Shown piece by piece: positions 7,791 to 15,859 of a DNA stretch of 27,394 nt. Numbering within the stretch: position 1 is the first letter of the stretch; each line of letters starts with the position of its first letter. Below the pieces are notes generated by a model that saw nothing but the letters and a program-made list of their open reading frames with translations, was not told the DNA's origin and made no database searches. Origin of the DNA: Balamuthia mandrillaris (Eukaryota > Discosea > Longamoebia > Balamuthiidae); the NCBI GenBank assembly GCA_031835245.1, contig JAVKOQ010000564.1, forward strand, positions 1 through 27,394, in the 5' to 3' direction. The position numbers and the translations under genes were made by a program.

Positions 7791-10700
7791 TCACTTGCCA
7801 GAGGAGGACAGTTGGATATCACAAATCGGAAAGTCTCGCTCCCAAGAAAGGCTGACTTCGTGGCCCACCAGCTTCTTGATGGAGTCAATGTTATACTTTA
7901 TCATCGTCGGCCTATAATCCCGTTTTTGCGATCGTAATTCGGTTTCAAATTAGCAACAAGAGGAAGAGAGAAGAAAGGAAGAAGCATACGAACCGTTCCA
8001 AGGAAAGGCCCCAAGCAAGCACCTTGACCTCCGGATCAAGTCCCATCGGTACCAGCATCTCCGGCCGAAAGACCCCTGAGTTGCCAATCTCGATGAACTT
8101 GCCCAACCCCTCATGATAGGCAAAGATCTCCATGCTTGGCTCCGTATAAGGATTATAGGCTGGTTTGAAACGAAGATCATGCATTCCCAACTTGTGGAAG
8201 AACTGAGAGATGACGCCGATGAGATCCCCCAATGTCACGTCGTAGTCCGCCACTAAGCCTTCCACCTGATGGAACTCAGCGAGATGAGTGCGATCCACGG
8301 TCTCGTTGCGGAAGACTCGATCGATGGAGAACAGTTTTTTGGGTGTGAAGAAGAACTCTCCTTTTTCTTGCTTCTCCTTTTGTTGCTGTTGAGCCAGTTG
8401 ATAGAGCATGCGAGAGGAGACGGCAGTGGTGTGCGTGCGGAGGACGTTCTTGGAGGCTTCGGAGAGCTTCCAGTCGTAGCGCCAGCCGATGGAGTTGCTG
8501 CCGGCGCCGGTTTCATGGGAGTCTTTGACACGTTGGAGGTACTCCTCTGGATAACTTAACATGCTTGCTGGTTCCTTTATGAAACACACAACAAAGAGAA
8601 TAAGAGAATGGGAAGAAGAGAAGAAACGAAGAGGGCAGAAAGAGGAACAAAACAAGAATAACGAGAAGAAAAAGAAAGAAGAGATAAACATGTGAAAGAA
8701 AAAGTAAGCGAAAGAACATACGGAAAGGAAGAAGGTATCATGAGCATCTCTGGCCGGGTGTTGCTGAGGCTGGAACAAGGCATCAAAGTTCCAGAACGAA
8801 CTCTCGACATAGGACCGGCCGGAAGGCATTTCCTCGAAGCCCATTTCCAAGAAAATATCACGAAAGGCGGAGCGAATCACCATCAATGGATGCAGACGAC
8901 CACCCTTTGGGACTAAGCCACGGGCATCAAGGTTCAAAGCTTTGAATTCGACGTCTTTCCATGCTCCACTATTGAGAATAGAATGAGGATGCAACATAAA
9001 AAGGAGAATAACATGAGAACGTAAGGAAGGAAGAAAACAACAGTAATTACACACAGAAAGAGAGAACTAACCTTGCAATCATTTCGCTGGTAAGTTCAAC
9101 CGCCTTCTTGTTTTCTGGGTTAGTGCTGAACTCGGGGCCTTGCAAAACCACAAAGTACTTCTCGTTGTCCTCTTTGATCAATCCTCGTTTCCTGAACATT
9201 GTTTGTTGCTTCTTTCGTTCTTTCTCGTCCTCTTTTTGTTTTTCTTTCTGCTTCTCTTGCTTTTCATCGTCAATGCTTTCGATAAAGCGAACAAATGAAT
9301 CTTTCACAGTATCTTCGATGCTGTCTTTGTGCTTCTCACTTCGGCAAACCAAGTTTGATCCGGAAGGAGCAGAGCGTAACCATCCTTGTTTGATGGCTCT
9401 TCCTTTGGCTGCTTCAAGTGCTGCTGGCATTACTGGTGTTCCTTCCTGCTCTAGTCTCTCCTATCAACGTGTTATGAGCGAGGAGTAGGAACATACGCAA
9501 GAACGAATGAGAAAGAGAAGGAATAAAACAAGAATAGAGAGCCGGCAAAGAGAGAGAGACATAGAGAGAGAGGAGAGCGATAGATACCAATAGTAGCTCT
9601 TTAGCGACTTCATCATGACCAATTGCTCTCCAAATTCTCGCCTCGAGGCTTCCAAGTTTCAACAATTGCTGACCCTCGGCGGTGAGGTTAATATTCAGTC
9701 GAGTAATTAGCTGCAAACAAACCACTCCTTGAGCTTCTAACGATTTTAGCAGTCCAACTAACGTCTCTGTGTTGAAGCGGTATTGCTCAGCGAAAGCTTT
9801 GTGGTTTGGGATGGTCTTGTCTTTGGCCAACGTGTGAAGCAATGTTTGCTTCATGTCAGTGGAAGAATCGCCATTTTCTGCTCTATTTACACTGGCTTGA
9901 TCTTGTTTGGAAGAAGAGGCCGAAGGAGAAGATGAAGATGAAACAGAAGTAAGCCCATATTGTTGCCAAATCCGGTTGAAACTCGGGAGACTGTCGCAAT
10001 ATTTAAACCATCTTGTTGTACACAAAAACAAAAGGATGGAAAGATCAGAAGAGAGAAAGGAGGGAAGCATAGAAGCAGAGTATAGGCAAGAGTTTTGAGA
10101 GTAAAGGGAAGCAGAAAAGAAGAAGCAGAGTCCCTAGACGAGAAGAGAGAGAGAAAGAGAGAAAGAGAGAAGCGATACCTGCTCACATGGTTGTAACTGC
10201 GCATGGCAATGGTCCAAGAGTGGTCCCATTTGAACAAGGTCCAAAGAGCAATGTCAGCAATGGAAAGGCCTTCTCTGTTACCAGCCAGATAACTTCGAAG
10301 GGTCAAGTGCTGGTTCAGATGGTCCAGAAAAGCGGTCCTTTTGTGCTCTTTGTTGGTCATCGTCGCTGTCTCCTGCGTGAACTCCAACGTTACATTCAAC
10401 CACTGATCCGTCTGTTGTTATTATTCGCATCACATTCACTGTCAGTGACACACAAGGACGAAGGAAGAAGGAAGAAGAGAAGAGAACGATGAAGAGGATT
10501 ATGAAGAGAAGAGAAGCAGAGGAACGAAACCAAGGAAGCCATGAATGGGTCAGAAGAAGGGCGCAAAGGGTGTCCGACGGGAGCGCCACAGGCAGCGATG
10601 TAGCGAGCGATGGCGAGGTCTCCCCTCAAAATACGTCCTGAAGGGGAGAGCACCAATTCTGGCGGCTGTTGCTCCGCCTTGGTGGCAGTTGTTGGGCGTT

Positions 10701-11040
10701 GCTCCCACACGAACCTGGCGGGCAAGGCCGAAGGTGCCACCGGCGAGAGAGCGAGGGCCTCATCCCCCGAGGAGAGCAGAGAGTGGACCAGGAGAGCGCT
10801 CAGCGGGGGTCGCTCGTTGGCGCTCCACCAAACTTTGATGGCGGAGCTGTCGTCCTTTGTTTGCATGGGGTTTTCAACCCTTCCCTCCTCGATCGAAGAT
10901 GGAGGGGATGGAGTCTTTGGTGCTGAGGAGGGTGTGGGCTGGTGAGAGCGGGTGAAGAAGCGTCTGTATGCTTGTTTCAAGTGATCCGAGTGGTGGCGAA
11001 AGAGAATGGCACCTTTGGAAGAGGCTGCCGCAGCTTGCAT
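7791..11040 (-). CDS. FARSA: Phenylalanyl-tRNA synthetase alpha subunit with N-terminal GST-like domain
   Basis: Cytosolic PheRS charges tRNA-Phe as an alpha2-beta2 enzyme. Seven exons join in phase: 11040-10531, 10411-10179, 10011-9588, 9460-9072, 8968-8722, 8574-7994, 7911-7791; 834 residues against about 508 in human FARSA. Residues ~55-165 look like a GST-N domain ([20 protein letters not shown]). Residues ~171-275 are a GST-C domain, [11 protein letters not shown], then [20 protein letters not shown] with its S-x-x-D cap motif, then [14 protein letters not shown] Ser-rich linker leads to the PheRS-alpha winged-helix part ([36 protein letters not shown]) and the class II catalytic core: [60 protein letters not shown] (motif 2), [37 protein letters not shown] (motif 3). 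The first 35 residues are basic and Ser-rich, so an organelle-targeting peptide is possible. The GST halves and PheRS share continuous phase across introns, which argues for one gene. Confidence 0.92.
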
Positions 11041-11255
11041 GGCGATGGTGGACCCCCTTTTTATACCCGCTTGTTTATACCTTCCTTCCTTCCTTGCTGT
11101 CTTTCTTTTCGTTTCTCTTCTCTCTCCTGTCCTCTCTCATGTCTTGCTTCGGGTGGCCTTTCCAGCAAAATGAAGTTGTCTCTTGTCCTATCTCCTGCCC
11201 TGGCTCCTATCCATATAAATGAAATTTAATCATTCTGAGAAATTTCTTATGCTAT

Positions 11256-11263
11256 CGTCGACA
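11256..11263. promoter_or_regulatory. CGTCGACA site in the PheRS / membrane-protein promoter
   Basis: One mismatch to TGTCGACA; 216 bases upstream of the PheRS ATG (-) and about 255 bases upstream of the ATG at 11519 (+). A related GGACGACA follows 18 bases further right. Confidence 0.4.
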
Positions 11264-11423
11264 ATATGTTCAAACATCCGGGACGACATGGATATTTTTC
11301 GTGTCTCTTCATTAAAGAGTTACCCAATAATATGGCAATATAGAAAAGTTTGAGTTTTTCTTTGCACCTACTACAAACCACCAACAGCCTCCGTTTTTTC
11401 TCAGTGCAAGCAGAAAACAAGAA

Positions 11424-11449
11424 AGCTGCGGCTTACCTGCGACGCAGCT
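11424..11449 (+). promoter_or_regulatory. Conserved stem-loop, copy 1
   Basis: AGCTGCG, a 12-base loop GCTTACCTGCGA, then CGCAGCT: a 7-bp perfect inverted repeat about 70 bases upstream of the ATG. The same stem-loop recurs before the two paralogues. Role unknown; probably a 5' UTR or promoter element. Confidence 0.6.
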
Positions 11450-11518
11450 GTTCAAACAAAGCCCACACCCTCTGTTATTTTCCCTTTTGCTTTTAAAAAA
11501 AAAAAAAAAAAAAAGAGA

Positions 11519-12400
11519 ATGTGGACCAAACACGTGATGAACCCTGTTGACGAGGATATAAGAACAAGAGTGTGGGCTGTCCAGAAGCTCTTGCTCTTCT
11601 ACATCGTACCTTTCCTCCACCTTTCCTCCTTTCTTATTTTGGCTTTGTTTCTCACTTGTTTGCACCAAACAACAAACACCATAGCCGCTCACTGTGTTGT
11701 CCTTCGCTATTGCGGTCCTGGCCATTTGGGTTTCCGGCTATACCTTTGGCAGCCCCTTCCTCGCCGCGGCCTTGCTCTTCCTTATGGTTTTAATACTCAT
11801 GTCGTGTGCGGTCGCCACTCGTTCCCGTCCCGCTATACTGATGGTAAGTTGTTATCTTTTTGGTTTTTCTTAGAAAAAAACAAAACTAACGAAACAAACT
11901 TTGATATATGTCGTAAAAGGCGGAAGTATCTTTGCGACTGTTGTTGCTCGTGCAAGCAGTGCTGGCGATTGCCTTCGTGGTTGTTGTGACTTACTTCTCC
12001 ACTGGCATCCTGCTCTTGGGATTCGTCGATGATGACGATGACCACGAGGATAACCCGGAGGGACTAGAGCTGTGGGCCAAATCCCTGGCCATTCTCTGCG
12101 TGGTCGTGATAGCTACTGTCATCATCTTTCTTCCCATGATGGTGACCCAAGTATGTGTTTTGTTCTCTCGTTTCACTCTGGTTTGGTTTTTTTTTTTGCA
12201 TTGTTGCTCATGCTTGTTCATGTGGTGGTTCAAAACAGTTGTTGTTGGTGTGGAGGTTGACTTCATTGAGAGAAGCGCTGACTCAAATACGCACAGAAGG
12301 ATACATGGAGAATCCCAACGGCAACGTCGCTTTGGAAGAACAGGCTCTCTTGCATCCAAAGGAATTCCAACTACCCAAGCAACCGGACGAGTTTGTTTGA
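11519..12400 (+). CDS. Four-TM membrane protein, tandem copy 1
   Basis: Four exons, all phase 0: 11519-11605, 11685-11843, 11920-12150, 12239-12400; 212 residues. The N-terminus (MWTKHVMNPVDEDIRTRVWA) is cytosol-like and lacks a signal peptide. Membrane segments: about 32-48 (LTVLSFAIAVLAIWVS), 53-74 (FLAAALLFLMVLILMSCAVA), 86-113 (LRLLLLVQAVLAIAFVVVVT) and 134-160 (LAILCVVVIATVIIFLP). An acidic loop between TM3 and TM4 (DDDDDHEDNPEGLELWAK) is conserved in all copies. The hydrophilic tail (about 50 residues) carries YMENPNGNV and ALLHPKEFQLP. Topology recalls tetraspanin-like four-pass proteins, but the Cys pattern of tetraspanins is absent and I recognise no family. One of three head-to-tail paralogues. 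Confidence 0.85.
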
Positions 12401-13053
12401 GCAACGGGGCCTTAGTGTCCTTCCTTTCCTTATCGTCTCACCTTCATGTTTTGGTACTTTTATGGTTGATAAAGAAAGCATTTCCACATATCCACTTTGT
12501 TTGGCTTGGGGATGCCTTGTCTTCGACCATTGTTTGGCGCAAGAAGAAGAAGAAACGTGATGAAGAACAGAAAGAACAAGACCAAGACGAGATGATGAAT
12601 ATTCCCACAGACGTCGACGGAGTCTGTTGAACGCAGCGGTGAGATTACATAACAGAGACACCAACCATTGCCTCCCGATGCGCATCACATGGTGCAAACA
12701 AGCACATCGTGCCTCGTTGCTTTTCATAATTAACAATTTCACGATGAGCCAATGAGCAAAGCGGAAAGAAAACTCTAACTTTTGACTTTATGAGAACAAG
12801 GAGGCCTTTTTTTCTCCCTTGTAACGCCGTTCATGAGGGTGGAATCTTTTATTTTTCTTTGGACCAACAACCAACAGACAGCACAACAAACCAACCTCCT
12901 TTTTCTTAGTACAAGGAAAAGCAAGAAAGCTGCGGCTTACCTGCGACGCAGCTTTTCAAACAAAACCTACTTTATATATTTCTGTCTTGGCTTTGCTCTC
13001 TTTGTTCAAAAAACTGTTGTTCTGTTGTGGAAATAAATTCTCTTGGAAAAAGA
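12401..13053. other. Spacer between membrane-protein copies 1 and 2
   Basis: 3' flank of copy 1 and promoter of copy 2. A frame at about 12470-12630 ends with a Lys/Arg then Glu/Asp-rich stretch (IVWRKKKKKRDEEQ). It could be an alternative last exon of copy 1, but the other copies have no counterpart, so I do not annotate it. A CCAAT motif (GAGCCAATGAG) lies near 12748 and the conserved stem-loop at 12926-12955. Confidence 0.5.
12926..12955 (+). promoter_or_regulatory. Conserved stem-loop, copy 2
   Basis: AAAGCTGCG, loop GCTTACCTGCGA, CGCAGCTTT: a 9-bp stem about 100 bases upstream of the ATG at 13054. The loop and the inner 7 bp of stem are identical to copies 1 and 3. Confidence 0.6.
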
Positions 13054-13909
13054 ATGTGGACGAAGCATGCTGATCCGGAGGACATAGGACAACGAGCGTG
13101 GGCTGTCCGGAAGCTCTTGCTCTTTTTCCACACCGTACCTTTCCATCCTTCTTGTTCCACCTTTCCTCCTCTCACTTGTTTGCACCAAACAACAAACACC
13201 ATAGCCGCTCACTGTGTTGTCCTTCGCTGTTGCGGTCTTGGTCGGCTGGGTTTGCAACGATGACGAGAGAATGTTCGTAACCAGCCCATTTTTTGCCATG
13301 GCATTGCTCTCCTTCCTGCTTTCACGCCGTGTGCAGTCGCCTTTCGTTCTCGTCCCGCCATAGTGCTGGTAAGTTTGTTTTGTTTGTTTTGTTGTTTTTT
13401 GTAAAAAGAGCTCAACTTTTATATTTCTTCAAAAGGCATCGGTTCTGGCGAGACTGTTGATGGTCCTGCAAGCTGCGCTGGCGCTTGCTTTCGTTGTGAT
13501 TGCGACCAACGTATCCTGTCTCATTTTGCTCTATGGAGGGGCCGAAGACGACGATGACAATGAGGACGACCCCGAGGGACTGGAACTGTGGGCCAAGTAC
13601 ACGGGGATTGTCTTCATGGTCGTTATAGCGGCTGTCATTATCTTTGTTCCCATGATGACCACTCAGGTATGTGCTTGTTTTTTTTCGTGCTGTGGCATGT
13701 AAGGTCTGTTTGCTCATGGTTGTTCATGTGGTGGCGGTTCAAAACAGCTGCTGTTGGTGTGGAGGTTGAATTCATTCAGAGAAGGGCTGACGCAGCAGAG
13801 CAGGGAAGGATACATGGAGATGGCGCAGCAATCCATCTCTTTGGAAGGACAGGCTCTCTTGCACCCAAAGAAATCCGAAACGCAGAAGCAATCAAACGAG
13901 GTGGTCTGA
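13054..13909 (+). pseudogene. Four-TM membrane protein, tandem copy 2, frame broken in exon 2
   Basis: Same four-exon plan: 13054-13134, 13205-13368, 13436-13666, 13748-13909. Exons 1, 3 and 4 are intact and encode MWTKHADPEDIGQRAWAV, TM3 plus the acidic loop (EDDDDNEDDPEGLELWAK) and TM4, and a tail with GYMEMAQQSISLEGQALLHP. Exon 2 is 164 bases instead of 159 and not a multiple of three. Compared with copy 1 it carries extra bases encoding CNDDERMFVT after TM1 and a net loss of 7 bases inside TM2, so the frame shifts and a stop follows at the end of the exon. Splice sites and the other exons show no decay. It may therefore be a very young pseudogene, a sequencing error, or a gene with an unusual extra splice. 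Confidence 0.65.
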
Positions 13910-14574
13910 GCAAGGAAGGCTTTCGAGTCCTTCCTTTCCTTTTCTTCCGTTCTTTTTTTTTGCAAATGCTTTTGATGAGGAAACCGTAGCCTCATCATTG
14001 TGGCTTCTGTTCTCTGGTTTTTTCCACAAAGAGCAACGAAACATATCTTCTTGTTCACTTCTCTCTCTCTCTCTCTCTCTCTCTTTCTCCTACCCATTCC
14101 TTCGTTTTGTATTTCCTTCTTCATCTTTGGGTGATCCTTTTTCTCTGTTTCTGGCACACTCTCTGGAAAATGCACTCGTTCTGCTTCTTCTCATGCTTCT
14201 TCTTCTTATTGTTGTTTGTTCTGTTGTTCGAGTGTTTGCGCTAAAATTCGTCCACTTGGGCTCCTCTCTCCTGGGAATGACCATTCGTCTGTCGGCATAA
14301 CACTATATGACGTCGCTTCATTACAGCGTTATCCAATGCGGAAACAGTTAGAAAAGTCGAGCACTGGAATTTGTCGAGTCCTTGTAATTGCCTTGTGCCT
14401 TTTTCTTCTTTTCCTTCACACCGACAACCAACGACAACAACAAACCAACCTCCTTTTTCTTAGTACAAGAAAAAACAAGAAAGCTGCGGCTTACCTGCGA
14501 CGCAGCTTTTCAAACAAAACCCCTTTTTTGCTCTCTTTGCCAACCTGTTTTTCGAATTGTGGAAACAAAAAAGA
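13910..14574. other. Spacer between membrane-protein copies 2 and 3
   Basis: Contains a (CT)n run at about 14060-14092, a CRE-like TGACGTCG near 14308, a CCAAT box (GTTATCCAAT, near 14328-14337) whose surroundings resemble those of copy 1, and the stem-loop at 14480-14509. No exon supported. Confidence 0.5.
14480..14509 (+). promoter_or_regulatory. Conserved stem-loop, copy 3
   Basis: AAAGCTGCG, loop GCTTACCTGCGA, CGCAGCTTT, about 66 bases upstream of the ATG at 14575. Identical over 30 bases to copy 2. Confidence 0.6.
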
Positions 14575-15390
14575 ATGTTGCCCAAACACGTGATGAACCT
14601 TGCTGGGGAGGAGGACGTAGGACTAAGAGTGTGGGCTATCCGAAAGCTCTTGCTTTGCTTCTACATTGTACCTTTCATCCACCTTTCTTGTTTTTTTCTT
14701 TTTCTCACTTTTGTTGCTCCGAACCACAAACACGACAGCCGTTCAACGTGTTGTCCCTCGTTGTTGCAGTCTTGGCCATTTGGGTTTTTGGCGTCCTCGT
14801 GGGCAACCCGTTCCTCGTCCTGGCCTTGTTCTCTTTCATGTTTCTTATATTCATAGCGAGTGCGGTCACCTCTCGTTCCCGTTCTGCTATAACGGTGGTA
14901 TGTTTTTTTTCAAGCAGCAAAAAAAAAAAAAGAAAACGAACTAAAACTGAACTTTTACATGTTACAAAAGGCGGAGTTTTCGTTGAGACTCTGGTTGCTC
15001 TTGCAAGCAGTGCTGGCGGTTGCGTTCGTTGTGCTTGCAACGATAAACTCCGTTGGCATCCTGCTCTTGAAATGGGAACATGATGCCGATGATGATGACG
15101 ATGAGGAGGCCGAGGGAGTGGAGCTGTGGGCCAAGTCTGCTGCCATTCTCTGCGTGGCCATGATAGCGGCTGTCTTCATCTTTGTTCCCATGATGGTGAC
15201 TCAAGTATGCATTTTTTTTTAAAACCTCTGGTGTGGTTTATTTTTGTTGTTGTTGCTCATGGTTGTTCATGTGTCACTCAAACAGTTGTTGTTGGTGTGG
15301 AGGTTGGCTTCATTGAAGGAAGCGCTGACGCAACCAAGCATAGAAGGATACAAGAAGATGACCAAGGAATGCATTTCTTTGGGGTTCTAA
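14575..15390 (+). CDS. Four-TM membrane protein, tandem copy 3
   Basis: Four phase-0 exons: 14575-14667, 14739-14897, 14971-15204, 15286-15390; 196 residues. It begins MLPKHVMNLAGEEDVGLRVW and keeps the family plan: TM1 (VLSLVVAVLAIWVFG), TM2 (FLVLALFSFMFLIFIA), TM3 (LWLLLQAVLAVAFVVLATIN), acidic loop (HDADDDDDEEAEGVELWAK), TM4 (AAILCVAMIAAVFIFVP), then LLLVWRLASLKEALTQ. The tail ends early (KECISLGF) and lacks the LLHPKE part of copies 1 and 2. The open frame is intact. Function unrecognised. Confidence 0.85.
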
Positions 15391-15859
15391 AGAATGCATT
15401 GTTGATTACTTCTTTTATCTTTGGATGTGAGTGAACATGTTCTTTTTCTAAATAGGGAACAGTGGAGTTCGTTTCTTTAAAGGGTCCCATGGCTCACCAC
15501 TTTTTTTTGTTTTGTTGTTTTTGTCTTTTTTTTATTCCATAAGAAGTTCTTCCGTGCTGCCTCACCAGCCAGGCTCTAGAGAACCTTGGGCAGGCTTGAT
15601 AGACTTCACAAGAGCTATCTTTCTGCAAGTACACCCACCTGTCTGACACAACAACAGCCATGAGCAAGGTAAAACTACAAGTGGGATTCCTCATTGCTCC
15701 GTAAGTTGCTAGTTCTTTCGATAAATCTTCTCTTTATCGATATTTATTACGATAAACGTAACCTTTGAGAAATAATTCAGAAAATGCTTAAATTCGTACA
15801 AACTGTCGATAATCGTCGACAAAAAAGAAAGAGAGAAAAAACAGAAAAACAAAGCAGAA
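15391..15859. other. Spacer: 3' flank of copy 3 and 5' flank of the MurL-like gene
   Basis: 15541-15715 is less AT-rich than its surroundings and includes an ATG (15661) with a 14-codon frame ending at a good donor (CC|GTAAGTTG near 15700). An acceptor-like TTCAG follows at about 15776-15780. A spliced 5' UTR exon of the MurL-like gene would explain this, but the frame does not join to the main coding frame. CGTCGACA lies at 15814-15821. Confidence 0.4.
15814..15821. promoter_or_regulatory. CGTCGACA site just upstream of the MurL-like gene
   Basis: One mismatch to TGTCGACA, 39 bases before the ATG at 15860; preceded by a TGTCGATA eleven bases to the left. Confidence 0.35.

Larger units (their letters stand above)
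11041..11518. other. Divergent promoter region between PheRS and membrane-protein copy 1
   Basis: Contains CGTCGACA at 11256-11263, GGACGACA at 11281-11288, a CCAAT box (GTTACCCAAT, near 11320-11330), the conserved stem-loop at 11424-11449 and an A-tract of about 20 bases just before the ATG at 11519. A TATAAAT-like stretch lies at about 11214-11220. No coding exon is supported. Confidence 0.55.

Noticed and set aside
6491-7855. 454-codon plus-strand open frame opposite the 6536-7579 gene
   Set aside because: It mirrors a G+C-rich minus-strand gene with far better motif content, begins in a Leu/Pro low-complexity run and crosses the PheRS 3' end.
7791-11040. A separate GST-like gene (10181-11040) next to a separate PheRS gene
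   Set aside because: The GST-C end motif ([13 protein letters not shown]) is in the same exon as the PheRS N-terminal domain, with no stop or new start between them.
11424-11449. The CTTACCTG in the stem-loop as a U1 snRNA 5' end
   Set aside because: Eight bases match the U1 5' end, but no cap-proximal context, Sm site or remaining U1 helices follow.
12470-12630. Lys/Glu-rich frame after the stop of copy 1 as an extra gene or exon
   Set aside because: Low complexity, no counterpart in the paralogues and no clear splice partner.
13240-13290. 35-base intron in exon 2 of copy 2 that would restore phase
   Set aside because: Far shorter than any other intron here, and it would remove a membrane segment; kept only as a remote alternative.
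14388-15083. 231-codon frame over membrane-protein copy 3
   Set aside because: It reads through an intron in the wrong frame; the four-exon model gives clean TM segments shared by the paralogues.
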